DNA of 64,000 nt from Chamaelirium japonicum. Its lineage: Eukaryota; Streptophyta; Magnoliopsida; Liliales; Melanthiaceae. The stretch lies in NCBI GenBank assembly GCA_947650365.1, contig OX393555.1, forward strand, positions 82,589,995-82,653,994. The letters run 5' to 3'. The notes under the pieces are model-generated. The model ran no database searches, was not told the DNA's origin, and saw only the letters and a program-made list of their open reading frames with translations. The stretch's first letter is position 1. The number at the start of each line of letters is the position of its first letter. The position numbers and the translations under genes are program-made. Shown here piece by piece: positions 37,601 through 52,918 of this stretch.

Positions 37601-37686
37601 GGAGTTTTTACCGACGGAACTATAATTTCCGTCGGTATAATTACTTTATACCGACGGTATAATAATGTCCGTCGGTACAAATCAGC

Positions 37687-38217
37687 GACGAAACTCAGGG
37701 TTCCATTTTTTCCAGAGGCTCGGGTTTTCACCCTGAGTTTCGTCGGGACAATTTTACCGACGGATATTTAATTACCGTCGGTATTGTACCGACGGACATA
37801 TAATTTCCGTCGGTATAATTAGTTATGCCGACGGAAATATTTAGTCCGTCGGTAAAAACCGCCGACGAAACTCAGGGTTCCATTTTTTTCCAGAGGCTCG
37901 GTTTTTACCCTGAGTTTCGTCGGGACAATTTTACCGACGGATATTTAATTACCGTCGGTATCGTACCGACGGCCATATAATCTCCGTCGGTATAAATATT
38001 TATACCGACGGAAATATAAAGTCCGTCGGTAACAATCTCCGACGAAACTCAGGGTTCTATTTTTTCCAGAGACTTGGTTTTTACGCTGAGTTCCGTCATG
38101 ACATTTTACCGACGGTCTTTATGAAGCCGTCGGTATAAAGTATATTACCGACGGTACATATATGTACCGTCGGTATAAATAATTGTACCGACGAATACTA
38201 TTTGACCGTCGGTAATA
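37687..38217 (+). repeat. 177-bp tandem subterminal units with internal foldback, three copies
   Basis: Units start at 37687, 37864 and 38041, exactly 177 bp apart. Each begins GACGAAACTCAGGGTTC, and about 55 bases later carries the complement ACCCTGAGTTTCGTC, so each can fold into a hairpin with a stem of about 15 bp. The third copy is more diverged (GCTGAGTTCCGTCATGAC). The rest of each unit holds four to six CCGTCGGTA motifs. Confidence 0.9.
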
Positions 38218-38328
38218 AATATGCAAAAAAAATTTAAAAAATTGAAGTTATAATACCGACGGATATTATTGTCACCGTCGGTAAAAAGTGTATTATTACC
38301 GACGGTGATAAAAATGTCCGTCGGTAAA

Positions 38329-38347
38329 GACCCTCTTTGTTGTAGTG
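38329..38347 (-). repeat. Right terminal inverted repeat of the CACTA element
   Basis: Read on the minus strand it is CACTACAACAAAGAGGGTC, the canonical CACTA terminus. The adjacent GGT at 38348-38350 is the first part of the flanking repeat and matches 7219-7221, the probable 3-bp target site. Confidence 0.93.
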
Positions 38348-39977
38348 GGTTGGGGCACGTCTGATGCCTCTCCCTTTCTCCCATCCTATAATACGCTATC
38401 AGCCCGAACATGTCGAGCCCAGCCGACCAGTCATAAGAAAACGGATAGAGAAACGAAGCAAGAAGTAGAGTTTTGGAATTTAGATTCTTTATTACTTCAC
38501 ATCTATACCCGTGGCCAAGGGGCTGGAGCAGGACTTCTTCTCTCTTTTATCTTTATTTATCTCTTTGTTCTCTTCTCTTTTCTTCATTCTCTTTTGTCTT
38601 CGTTAAACTCCACTTCTTCTCTCAATAAATAGAGATAGAAACAAAGTCAGAAAAGGAAGAAGAAGAGAGAAAAGAACGGATAGATAAATAAAGAGAGAAG
38701 AGAGAAGAAGTCCTACTCCAATCCATTGGCCATGGGTATAGGTGTGAAGTTCTCTCCTCTATATTTATTTATCTCTCTGTTCTCTTCTCTCTTCTTCTCT
38801 CTTCTGTCTTTGTTTGTCTTTCTGTTTTTCTTCCGACTGGTCGGCTAGGCTCGATATGTTCGTGCTGATAACGTATTATGAGATGGAAGAAAGAGAGAGC
38901 AGTCAAATATGCCCCACCCTAAAAAAGTTGTATATTATTTATAGGGTAAGCCTACTTAGGGCCTAAACAATCTATGGTAAACCCTGATCCATAAGAGAAG
39001 AGAGAAGAAAACGGAGAGATTTAATTATATTAATAAGAAGTGGAGTTTTGGAAGTTAGATTCCTTCTTACTTCACACCTATACCTGTGACGAATGGACTG
39101 GAGCAGGACTTCTTCTTTCTTTGTTTATCTCTCCGTTTTCTTCTTTATTCTTCTCTTTTCTCACAACACATTATCAACAAGAACATATCGAGCCCAGCCA
39201 ACTACTATTTTGAATTTAACTAAATTATTTTAATATATTATTTAAATAATTTATCTCTTTATTCTCTTCTTTTTCTTCTATCTTTGTTTCTCTCTCAGTT
39301 TTCTTGTGACTGTTCGGCTAGGCTCGATATGTTCATACTGATAACGAGTTGTGAGAAGAGAGAAGAAGAGAGAATAGAACGGAGAGATAAACAAAGAGAG
39401 AAGGAAGAAGTCCTGCTCCAGTCCATTCACCACGGGTATAGGTGTGAAGTAAGAAAGAATCTAAATTCCAAAACTCCAATTCTCAATATTATAATTAAAT
39501 CTCTCGATTCTCTTCTTTCTTTTCCCATGGATTAGGATTTCTCATAGATAGCTTAGGTCCTAAGTAAGCTTACCCTATAAATAATATACGACCCCTTTAG
39601 GGTGGGGCAGTTTGACAGCTCTCTCTTGCTCTCATCTCACAACACGTTATCAGTATGAACATGTCGAACCAAACCAACCAGTCGCAAGAAATATAGAGAG
39701 AGAAACGAAGACAGAAGAGAGAGAAGAAGAGAGAAAAGAATATATATATAAACAAAGATTGAAGAGAGAACTTCACACCTATACCATGGCCAATGGACTA
39801 GAGCAGGACTTCTTCTCTCTTTGTTTATCTTTTTGTTCTCTTCTCCCTTCTTCTCTCTTCTATTAATGAGAATTGGAGTTTTGGAATTTATATTACTTCT
39901 TACTTCTTACCCTATAAATAATATACGACCCCTTTAGGGTGGGCACGTTTGACGGCTCTCTCTTTCTCCCATCTCAT
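38348..39977. repeat. Composite non-coding repeat, duplicated block
   Basis: Same modules in the same order as 7219-8848, with two substitutions noticed. It contains markers for the composite family in plus orientation near 38400, 39175 and 39650 and in minus orientation near 38845 and 39325. No gene. Confidence 0.85.
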
Positions 39978-42900
39978 GATCCATTCTAATTCATTCATAC
40001 AATCTATTCTAATTCATTCGAACGATCCATTCTTACTCATTCGTACGATCCATTCTATTTCATTCGCACGTACGAATGTATCCATTCTAATTCAATCGTA
40101 CAATCCACTCTAATTCATTCGCACGATTCATTCTAACTCATTCGTACGATCCATTCTAATTCATTCGTACGATCGATTCTAATTCATTCGCACGATCCAT
40201 TCTAATTCATTCATAAGATCCATTCTAATTCATTCGTACAATCTATTCTAATTCATTCGCACGAATGTATCCATTCTAATTCATTTGTACGATCCATTCT
40301 AATTTCTTCGTACGATCCATTCTAATTTATTCGCACGAATGTATCCATTCTAATTCATTCGTACGATCCATTCTAATTCATTCATACTATCTATTCTAAT
40401 TCATTCGTACAAATGTATCCATTCTAATTCATTCATATAATCCATCTAATTCATTCGCACAATCTATTCTAATTCATTCGTACGATCCATTCTAACTCAT
40501 TCGCATGATACTTTCTGATTCATTCGTACGATCTATTCTAATTCATTCGTACGATCCATTCTTACTCGTTCGTACGATCCATTCTAATTCATTCGCACGA
40601 ATGTATCCATTCTAATTCATTCATATGATCCATTCTAATTCATTCGCACGATCCATTCTAATTCATTCGCACGATCCATTTTAATTCATTCATACGATCC
40701 ATTCTAATTCATTCGTATTATCCTTTCTAATTCATTCGTACGATCCATTTTAATTCATTCATACGATCTATTCTAATTTATTCATACGATCCATTCTAAT
40801 TCTTTCGCACGAATGTTTCCATTCTAATTCATTCGTATGATCCATTATAATTCCTTCATATGATCCATTCTAATTCATTCGCACGAATGTATCCATTGTA
40901 ATTCATTCATATGATCCATTCTAATTCATTCATACGATCCATTCTAATTCATTCACACGATTATATCCATTGTAATTCATTCGTATAATCCATTCTAATT
41001 CATTCGCACAATCTATTATAATTCATTCGTACGATCCCTTCTAATTCATTCGCACGATCCATTCTAATTCATTCGTACGATCCATTCTTACTCATTCGCA
41101 CGATCCATTCTAATTCATTCGCACGAATGTATCCATTCTAATTCATTCATACAATCCATTCTAATTCATTCGCACGATCCATTCTAATTCATTCGTACGA
41201 TCCATTCTAATTCATTCGCACGATCCATTCTAATTCATTCGCAGAATCTATTCTAATTCATTCATATGATCCATTCTAATTCATTCATACGATCCATTCT
41301 AATTCATTCGCACGAATGTATCCATTCTAATTCATTCGTACGATCCATTCTAATTCTTTCGTACGATCCATTATAATTCATTCGTATGATCTATTCTAAT
41401 TCATTCGTACGATCCTTTCTAATTCATTCATACAATCCATTCTAATTCATTCGCATGAATGTATCCATTCTAATTTATTCTTACGATCCATTCTAATTTA
41501 TTCGCACAATATATTCTAATTCGTTCGTACGATCCATTCTAATTCATTCGCACGATCCATTCTAATTCATTCGTACGATCCATTCTAATTCAATCGTACG
41601 ATCCATTCTTACTCATTCGTATGATCCATTCTAATTCATTCGCATGAATGTATCCATTCTAATTCATTTGCACGATCCATTATATTTCATTCGTACGATC
41701 CATACTAATTCATTCGTACGATCCATTCTAATTAATTCGCACGATCCATTCTAATTCATTCAAATGATCCATTCTAATTCATTCATACAATCTATTCTAA
41801 TTCTTTCTGACTAATGTATCTATTCTGATTTATTCATACGATCCATTCTAATTCCTTCGTATGAATAATTCTAATTCATTCGCACGATTGTATCTATTTT
41901 AATTCATTCATACGATCCATACTAATTCATTCATACGATCCATTCTAATTCATTCGCACGAATGTATCCATTCTAATTCATTCGTACGATCCATTCTAAT
42001 TCATTCGCACAATCTATTTTAATTCATTCGTACGATCCATTCTAATTCATTCGCACGATCCATTATAATTCATTCGTACGATCCATTCTAATCCATTCGT
42101 ACGATCCTTTCTAACTCATTCATACGATCCATTCTAATTCATTTGCACGAATGTATCCATTCTAATTCATTCGTACGATCCATTCTAATTCATTCGCACG
42201 ATCCATTCTAATTTATTCGTACGATCCATTCTAATTCATTCGCACGATCCATTCTAATTCATTCGTACGATCCATTCTAATCCATTCATACGATCCCTTC
42301 TAATTCATTCGCATGAATGTATCCATTCTAATTGATTTGTACGATCTATTCTAATTCCTTCGTACGATCCATTCTAATTCATTCGCACGAATGTGTCCAT
42401 TCTAATTCATTCGTACGATCCATTCGAATTCATTCATACGATCCTTTCTAATTCATTCGCACGAATGTAACCATTCTAATTACATCGTACGATCCATTCT
42501 AATTCATTCGCACAATCTATTCTAATTTTCGTACGATCCATTCTAATTCATTCGCACGATCCATTCAAATTCATTCGTACGTTCCATTCTAATTCATTCG
42601 GAAGATCCATTCAAATTCATTGGTATGATCAATTCTAATTCATTCATACGATCCATTTTTACTCATTCGTACGATCCATTATAATTCATTCGCACGAATG
42701 TATCCATTCTATTTTATTCGTACAATCCATTCAAATTCATTCACACGATCCATTTTAATTAATTCGTACAATCCGTTCTAATTCATTCGTACGATCCATT
42801 CTTATTCATTTGCACGATCCATTCTAATTCATTCATACGATCCATTCTAATTCATTCATTTAATCTATTCTAATTCATTCGCACGAATGTATCCATTATA

Positions 42901-45900
42901 ATTCATTCGTACGATTTATTCTAATTCCTTCGTACGATCCATCGTAATTCATTCGCACGAATGTATCCATTTTAATTCATTCGTACGATCCTTTCTAATT
43001 CATTCATGCGAGTCATTCTAATTCATTCATAGGATCCATTCTAATTTATTCGCACGAATGTATCCATTCTAATTCATTCGTATGATCCATTCTAATTCAT
43101 TCGCACAATCTATTCTAATTCATTCGTACGATCCATTCTTATTCATTCGCACGATCCATTCTAATTCATTTGTACGATTCAGTCTAATTCATTCGTACGA
43201 TTCATTCTAAGTCATTCGCACGAAAGTATCCAATCTAATTCATTCGTACAATCCATTCTAATTCATTCGCATGATCCATTCTAATTCATTTGTACGATCC
43301 ATTCTAATTCATTTGTACGATCCATTCTAATTTATTCGTACGATCCATTCTAATTCATTCGTACGAATATATCCATTCTAAATTATTCGTACAATCCATT
43401 ATAATTCATTCATACGATCCATTCTAATTCACTCATACGATCCATTCTAATTCATTCGAACGAATGTATCCATTCTAATTCATTCGTACGATCCATTCTA
43501 ATTCATTCGTACGTTCCATTCCAATTCATTCTCATGATCCATTCTAATTCATTCTTACGATCCATTCTAATTCATGCATACGATCCATTCTAATTCATTC
43601 GCACGAATGTATCCATTCCAATTCATTCATACGATCCATTCTAATTCATTCGAACGAATATATCCATTCTAATTCATTCGTACGATCCATTCTAATTCAT
43701 TCATACGATCCATTCTAATTCATTCATACGATCCATTCTAATTCATTCAAACGAATGTATCCAGTCTAATTCATTCGTACGATCCATTCTAATTCATTCA
43801 AACGAATGTATCCAGTCTAATTCATTCGTACGATCCATTCTAATTCATTCGCACAAACTATTCTAATTAATTCGTACGATCCAATCTAATTCATTCGCAC
43901 GATCCATTCTAATTCATTCGTACGATCCATTCTAATTCATTTGTACGATCTATTCTTACTTTTTCGTACGATCCATTCTAATTCATTCGCACGAATGTAT
44001 CCATTCTAATTCATTCGTACAATCTATCCTAATTCATTCGCACGATCCATTCTAATTCATTCGCACGAATGTATCCATTCTAATTCATTCATACGATCCA
44101 TTCTAATTCATTCGCATGACCTATTCTAATTCTTTCGTATGATCCATTCTAATTCATTCATACAATCCATTCTAATTCATTCGCACGATCCATTCTAATT
44201 CATTCGTACGATCCAGTCTAATTCATTCATATGATCCATTCTAATTCATTCTCATGAATGTATCCATTCTAATTCATTCGTACGATCCATTCTAATTCCT
44301 TCGTACGATCCATTCTAAGTTATTCGCACGAATGTATCCATTCTAATTCATTCGTTCGATCCATTCTAATTCTTTCGTACGATCCATTCTAATTCATTCG
44401 TACGATCCATTCTAATTCATTCGCACGATCCAATCTAATTCCTTCGCACGATCCATTCTAATTCATTCGTACGATCCATTCTAATTCATTCGCACGATCC
44501 ATTCTAATTCATTCGTATAATCCATTCTAATTCATTCATACGATCCATTCTAATTCATTCATACGATCCATTCTAATTCATTCTCACGAATGTATCCATT
44601 CTAATTCATTCGTATGATCCATTCTAATTCCTTCATACGATCCATTCTAAGTCATTCGCACGAATGTGTCAATTTTAATTCATTCGTACGATCCATTCTA
44701 ATTATTCGTACGATCCATTTTAATTAATTCGTACGATCCAATCTAAGTCATTCGCACGATCTATTCTAATTCATTCGTACGATCTATTCTAATTCATTCA
44801 TACGATCCATTCTAACTCATTCGTACGATCCATTCTAATTCATTCACACGAATGTGTCCATTCTAATTCTTTCGTACAATCCATTGTAATTCATTCGCAC
44901 GATCTATTCTAATTCATTCGTACGATCCATTCTAATTAATTCATACGAACCATTCTAATTCATTCCTATGATCCTTTCTAATTCATTCGTACGATCCATT
45001 CTAATTCATTCATACAATCTATTCTAGTTCATTCATACGATCCATTCTAACTCATTTGCATGAATATATCCATTCTAATTCTTTCGAACAATCCATTCTA
45101 ATTCCTTCGTAGGATCCATTGTAATTCATTCGCACGAATGTATCTATTCTAATTCATTCGTACGATCCATTCTAATTCATTCATACGATCCATTCTAATT
45201 CAGTCGCACGAATGTATCCATTCAAATTCATTCGTACGATCCATTCTAATTCATTCGCACAATCTATTCTAATTCATTCGTCCGATCCATTCTAATTCGT
45301 TCGCACGATCCATTCTAATTCATTCGTACGATCCATTCTTACTCATTCGTACGATCCATTCTAATTCATTCGCACGAATGTATCCATTCTAATTCATTCG
45401 TATAATCCATTCTAATTCATTCGCACGATCCATTCTAATTCATTCGTACGATCCATTATAATTCATTCGCACGATCCTTTCTAATTCATTCGTACGATCC
45501 ATTCTAATTCATTCATACGATCCATTCTAATTCATTCGCACGAATGAATCCATTCTAATTTATTCGTACGATCCATTCTAATTCCTTCGTACGATCCATT
45601 CTATTTCATTCGCACGAATATATCCATTCTAATTCATTCAAACGATCCATTCTAATTCATTTATACGATCCATTCTAATTCATTCGCATGAATGTATCCA
45701 TTCAAATTCATTGGTACGATCCATTCTAATTCATTTGCACAATCTATTCTAATTCGTTCCTACGATCCATTATAATTCATTCGCATGATCCATTCTAATT
45801 CAATCGTACGATCCATTCTAATTCATTCATACGTTCCATTCTAATTTATTCATACGATCCATTCTAATTTATTCGCACGAATGTATCCATTCTTATTCAT

Positions 45901-48900
45901 TCGTACGATCCATTCAAATCCATTCGCACAATCTATTCTAATTCATTCGTACGATCCATTCTAATTCATTCGCATGATCCATTCTATTTCATTCATACGA
46001 TCCATTCTAATTCATTCGTACGATCCATTCTTACTTATTCGTATGATCCATTCTAATTCATTCGCATGAATGTATCCAATCTATTTCATTTGTACAATCC
46101 TTTCTAATTCATTCGCACGATCCATTCTAAATCATTCGTACGATCAATTCTAAATCATTCGTACGATCCATTCTAATTCATTCAAACTATCTATTCTAAT
46201 TCAATCGTACGATTCATTCATACGATCCATTCTAATTCATTCGCACGACTGTATCCATTCTAATTTTTTCGTACGATCCATTCTAATTCATTCGCACAAT
46301 CTATCTAATTCATTCATACGATCCATTCTAATTCATTTCCACGATCGATTCTAATTCATTCGTACGATCCATTCTAATTCATTCGTACGATCCATTCTTA
46401 CTCTTTCGTACGATCCATTCTAATTCATTCGCACGAATAGTTCCATTCTAATTCATTCGTACAATCTATTCTAATTCATTCGCACGATTCATTCTAATTC
46501 ATTCGTACGATCCGTTCTAATTCATTCGTATGATCCATTCTAATTCATTCGCACGATCCATTCTAATTCATTCATACGATCCATTCTAATTCATTCGCAC
46601 GAATGTTTCCATTCTAATTCATTCGTACAATCCATTCTAATTCCTTCGTACGATCCATTCTAATTCATTCGCATGAATGTATCCATTCAAATTCATTCGT
46701 ACGATCCATTCTAATTCATTCGTACGATCCATTCTAATTCATTCGTACGATCCATTCTAATTCATTCGAACGATCTATTCTAATTCATTTGTACGATCCA
46801 TTCTAATTCATTCGCACGATCCATTCTAATTCACTCGTACGATCCATTCTAATTTATTCGTACGATCCATTCTTACTCATTAGTACGATCCATTCTAATT
46901 CATTCGCATGAATGTATCCATTCTAAATCATTCGTACAATCCATTGTAATTCATTCGCTCGATCCATTCTAGTTGATTCGTACGATCCATTCTAATTCAT
47001 TCATACGATCTATTCTAATTCATTCGCATGATCCATTATAATTCATTCGTACAATCCATCCTAATTCATTCATATGATCCATTCTAATTCATTCATACGA
47101 TCCATTCTAACTCATTCGCACGAATGTATCCATTCTAGTTCATTCGTACGATCAATTCTAATTTCTTCGTACGATCCATTGTAATTCATACGCTTGAATG
47201 TATCCATTCTAATTCATTCGTAAGATCCATTCTAATACATTCATATGATCCATTCTAATTCATTCGCACGAATGTATCCATTCTAATTCATTCATACGAT
47301 CCATTCTAATTCATTCGCACAATCTATTCTAATTCATGCGTGCGATCCATTCTAATTCATTCGCACGATTCAATCTAATTCATTCGTACGATCCATTCTT
47401 ACTCATTCGTACGATCCATTCTAATTCATTCACATGATTGTTTCCATCCTAATTCATTCGTGCAATCCATTCTAATTCATTCGTACGATCCATTCTAATT
47501 CATTCGTTCGATCCATTCTAATTCATTCGCACGATCCATTCTAATTTATTCGTATGATCCATTCTAATTCATTTATACGATCCATTCTAATTCATTCGCA
47601 CGAATGTATCTAATCTAATTTATTCGTACGATCCGTTCTAATTCCATCGTACGATCTAGTCTAATTCATTCGCACGAATGTATCCATTCTAATTTATTCA
47701 TACGATCCACTCTAATTCATTCATACGATCCATTCTAATTCATTCGCATGAATCTATCCATTGAAATTTAGTCGTACGATCTATTCTAATTCATTCGCAC
47801 AATATATTCTAATTCATTCGTACGATCGATCCATTCTAATTCTTTCGTATGATCCATTCTAATTCATTCGTACGATCCATTAAAATTCATTCGCACAATC
47901 CATTCTAATTCATTCATACGAACCATTCTAATTCATTTATACGAAACAATCTAATTCATTCGCACGAATATATCCATTCTAATTCATTCGTACGATCCAT
48001 TCTAATTCCTTCGTACGATCCTTTCTTATTCAATCGCACGAATGTATCCATTCTAATTCATTCGTACGATCCATTTTAATTCATTCATACGATCCATTCT
48101 AATTCATTCAAACGATCTATTCTAATTCATTCGCACGAATGTATCCATTCTAATTCATTCGTACGATCCATTCAAATTCATTCGCACATTCTATTCTAAT
48201 TCATTCATACGATCCATTCTAATTCATTCACATGATCCATTCTAATTCATTCGTACGATCCATTCTAATTCTCTCGTACGATCCATTCTTACTCATTCGT
48301 ATGATCCATTCTAATTCATTCACATGAATGTATCTATTCTAATTCATTCATACGATCCATTCTAATTCATTCACATGATCCATTCTAATTCATTCGTACG
48401 ATCCATTCTAATTCTCTCGTACGATCCATTCTTACTCATTCGTATGATCCATTCTAATTCATTCACATGAATGTATCTTTTCTAATTCATTCGTACGATC
48501 CATTCTAATTCATTCGTACGATCCATTCTAATTGATTCGAACGATCCATTCTAATTCATTCTTACGATCCATTCTAATTCATTCATACGATCCATTCTAA
48601 TTCATTCATACGATCGATTCTACTTCATGCGCAAGAATGTATCCATTCTAATTCATTCGTATGATCCATTCTAATTCATTCGCACATTCTATTCTAATTC
48701 ATTCGTACGATCCATTCTAATTTATTTGCACTATCCATTCTAATTCATTCGTACGATCCATTCAAATTCATTCGTATGATCCATTCTTACTCATTGGTAC
48801 TATCCATTCTAATTCATTCGGACTAATGTATCCATTCTAATTCATTCATACGATCTATTCTAATTCTTTCGTATGATCCATTCTAATTTATTTGCATGAT

Positions 48901-51900
48901 CCATTCTAATTCATTCGCACGATCCATTCTAATTCATTCGTACAATCCATTCTAATTCATTCATATGATCCGTTCTAATTCATTCATACGATCCATTCTA
49001 ATTCATTCGCACGAATGTATCCATTCTAATTCATTCGTACGATCCATTCTAATTCCTTCGTACGATCCATTCTAATTCATTCGCAAGAATGTATCCATTC
49101 TAATTTATTCATACGATCCATTCTAATTCATTCATACGATCCATTCTAATTCATTCGCACGAATATATCCATTCTAATTCATTCGTACGATCCATTCTAA
49201 TTCATTCGCACAATCTATTCTAATTCATTCGTACGATCTATTCTAATTTATTCGCACGATCCATTCTAATTCTTTCGTACGATCCATTCTAATTCATTCG
49301 TACGATCCATTCTTACTCACTCGTACGATCCATTCTTATTCATTCGCACGAATATATCCATTCTAATTTAGTCGTACAATCCATTGTAATTCATTCGCAC
49401 GATCTATTCTAATTCATTCGTACGATCCATTCTAATTCATTCATATGATCCATTTTAATTCATTCGCACGATCCATTCTAATTAATTCGCAGAATCCATT
49501 CTAATTCATTCGTACGATCCGTTCTAATTCATTCGTACGATCCATTCTTATTCATTTGCACGATCCATTCTAATTCATTCGTACGATCCATTCTAATTCA
49601 TTCATACGATCCATTCTAATTCATTCGCACGAATGTATCCATTCTAATTCATTCGTACGATTCATTCTAATTCCTTCGTACGATCCATCGTATTTCATTC
49701 GCACAAATGTATCCATTCTAATTCATTTGTACGATCCACTCTAGTTCATTCATGCGATTTATTCTAATTCATTCATAGGATCCATTCTAATTCATTCGCA
49801 CAAATGTATCCATTCTAATTCATTCTTACGATCCGTTCTAATTCATTCGCACAATCTATTCTAATTCATTCATACGATCCATTCTTATTCATTCGCACGA
49901 TCCATTCTAATTCATTCGTACGATCCATTCTAATTCATTCGCACGAATGTATTTATTCTAATTCATTCGTACAATCTATTCCATTCTAATTCATTCGTAC
50001 AATCCATCCTAATTCATTCGCACGATCCAATCTAATTAATTCGTACGATCAATTCTAATTCATTTCTACGATCTATTCTAATTTATTCGTACGATCCATT
50101 CTAGTTCATTCGCACCAATCTATCCATTCTAATTCATTCGTACAATCCATTATAATTCATTCATACGATCCATTCTAATTCATTCGCACGAATGTAACCA
50201 TTCTAATTCATTCGTACGATCCATTCTAATTCATTCGTACGATCCATTCTAATTCATTCGCACAATCTATTCTAATTCATTCGTACGATCCATTCCAATT
50301 CATTCATACGATCCATTTTTATTCATTCATACGATCCATTCTAATCCATTCGCACGAATGTATCCATTCTAATTCATTCGAACGATCCATTCTAATTCCT
50401 TCGTACGGTCCACTCTAATTCATTCGAATGAATGTATCCATTCTAGTTCATTCGTACGATCCATTCTAATTCATTCATACGATCCATTCTAATTCATTCG
50501 CACGAATGTATCCATTCTAATTCATTCGTACGATCCATTCTAATTCATTCTCACAAACTATTCTAATTCATTCGTACGATCCATTCTAATTCATTCGCAT
50601 GATCCATTCTAATTCATTCGTAGGATCCATTCTAATTCATTTGTATGATCCATTCTTACTCATTCGTACGATCCATTCTAATTCATTCGCACGAATGTAT
50701 CCATTCTAATTCATTCGTACAATCCATCCTAATTCATTCGGACGATCCATTCTAATTCGTTCGCACGAATGTATCCATTCTAATTCATTCCTACGATCCA
50801 TTCTAATTCATTCGCACGATCTATTCTAATTTATTCGTCTGATCCATTCTAATTCATTAATACGATCCATTCTAATTCATTAACACGATCCATTCTAATC
50901 CATTCGTACGACCCATTCTAATTCATTCGTACGATCCATTCTAATTCCTTCGTACGATCCATTCTAATTCATTCACACGAATGTATCCATTCTAATTCAT
51001 TCGTACGATCTATTCTAATTCATTCGTACGATCCATTCTAATTCAATCGTATGATCCATTCTAATTCATTCGCACGATCCATTCTAATTCCTTCGGACGA
51101 TCCATTCTAATTCATTCGTACGATCCATTCTAATTCATTCGCACGATCCATTCTAATTCATTCGTACAATCCATTCTAATTCATTCATACTATCCATTCT
51201 AATTCATTCATACGATCCATTCTAATTCATTCTCACGAATGTATCCATTCTAATTCATTCGTACGATCCATTCTAATTCCTTCATACGATCCATTCTAAT
51301 TCATTCGCACGAATGTATCCATTCTAATTCATTCGTACGATCCATTCTAATTCATTTGCACGATCCATTCTAATTCATTCGCACGATCCATTCTAATTCA
51401 TTTGTATGATCCATTCTAATTCATTCATACGATCCATTCTAACTTATTCGTACGATCAATTCTAATTCATTCACACGAATGTATCCATTCTAATTCATTC
51501 GTACAATCCATTGTAATTCATTCGCACGATCCATTCTAATTCATTCGTATGATCCATTCTAATTCATTCATACGATCCATTCTAATTCATTCGTACTATC
51601 CATTCTTATTCATTCATACGATCCATTCTAATTCATTCATACGATCCATTCTAATTCATTCATACGATCCATTCTAACTCATTCGCACGAATGTATCCAT
51701 TCTAATTCATTCGAACGATCCATTCTAATTCCTTCGTATGATCTATTGTAATTCATTCGTACGAATGTATCTATTCTAATTCATTCGTACGATCCATTCT
51801 AATTCATTCATACGATCCATTCTAATTCAGTTGCATGATTCATTCGTACGATCCATTCTAATTCATTCGCACGATCCATTCTAATTCATTTGTATGATCC

Positions 51901-52918
51901 ATTCTTACTCATTCGTACGATCCATTCTAATTCATTCGCACGAATGTATCCATTCTAATTCATTCGTACGATCCATTCTAATTCCTTCGCACGAACCATT
52001 CTAATTCCTTCATACGATCCATTCTAATTCATTCATACGATCTATTCTAATTCATTCGCACGAATGTATCCATTCTAATTCATTCGTACGATCCGTTCTA
52101 ATTCATTCACACAATCTATTCTAATTCATTCGTACGATCCATTCTAATTCATTCGCACGATCCATTCTAATTCATTCATACAATCTATCTAATTCTTTTG
52201 CACGAATGTATCCATTCTAATTCATTCGTACGGTCCATTCTAATTCCTTCGTACGATCCATTCTAATTCCTTCGTACGATCCATTCTATTTCATTCGTAT
52301 GATCCATTCTAATTCCTTCGTACGATCCATTCTAATTCATTCCCATGAATGTATCCATTCTAATTCATACGTACGATCCATTCTTACTCATTCGTACGAT
52401 CCATTGTAATTCATACGTACGATCCATTCTTACTTATTCGTACGATCCATCCTAATCCATTCATACAATCCATTCTAATTCATTCGTACGATCCATTCTA
52501 AATCATTCGCACAATCTATTCTAATTCATTCGTACGATCCATTCTAATTTATTCGCACGATACATTCTAATTCATTCATACGATCCATTCTAATTCATTT
52601 GTACGATCCATTCTAATTCGTTCATACGATCCATTCTAATTCATTCGCACAATCTATTCTAATTCACTCGTACAATCAATTCTAATTCATTAGCACGATC
52701 CATTCTAATTCATTCATACGATCCATTCTATTTTATTCGTACGATCCATTTTTACTCATTCGTATGATCCATTCTAATTCATTCGCACGATCCATTCTAA
52801 TTCATTCATGCGATCCATTCTATTTCATTCGTACGATCCATTCTTACTCATTCGTACGATCCTATCTAATTCATTCGCACGAATATATCCATTCTAATTC
52901 ATTCGTACGATCAATTCT
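39978..52918 (+). repeat. 23-bp minisatellite array, forward orientation, copy 2
   Basis: Counterpart of 8849-21789 with the same sequence of unit variants and only scattered substitutions and small indels, for example CAATCTATCTAATTC near 46302 lacking two bases present in copy 1. The shared order of variants shows that this is one duplicated array and not two independent expansions. Confidence 0.96.

Larger units (their letters stand above)
24148..38347 (-). mobile_element. CACTA (En/Spm) DNA transposon, 14.2 kb, left terminus truncated
   Basis: The element lies in minus orientation, its 5' end being the right end. The right terminus read inward is CACTACAACAAAGAGGGTC (38347-38329). Both ends carry dense arrays of TACCGACGG/CCGTCGGTA, the kind of subterminal motif bound by the element's own TnpA in En/Spm. 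Between them lie a TNP2-type transposase gene and a Transposase_24-type gene, both on the minus strand. At the left end the expected CACTACAAC is missing: the sequence enters at AAGAAGGTATTTCCGTCG, which aligns with AAGAGGGTCTTTACCGACG of the right terminus. GGT at 38348-38350 would be a 3-bp target duplication, but its partner is not in the expected place because the left flank is satellite. One terminal repeat is incomplete and the transposase is damaged, so the copy is probably immobile. Confidence 0.95.
37610..38347. repeat. CACTA 5' subterminal repeat array
   Basis: About twenty-five copies of TACCGACGG/CCGTCGGTA lie in direct and inverted order up to the right terminus. The array is much denser than in the left arm and is partly organised as larger tandem units. 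These would be binding sites for the TnpA-like protein; that role is inferred from En/Spm. Confidence 0.92.

Noticed and set aside
37156..37731. Long Pro/Ser/Leu-rich frame on the minus strand and Gly/Arg/Glu-rich frame on the plus strand
   Set aside because: Both read through GA/CT simple repeats and G-runs; open in both directions because of composition. More likely an untranslated leader.
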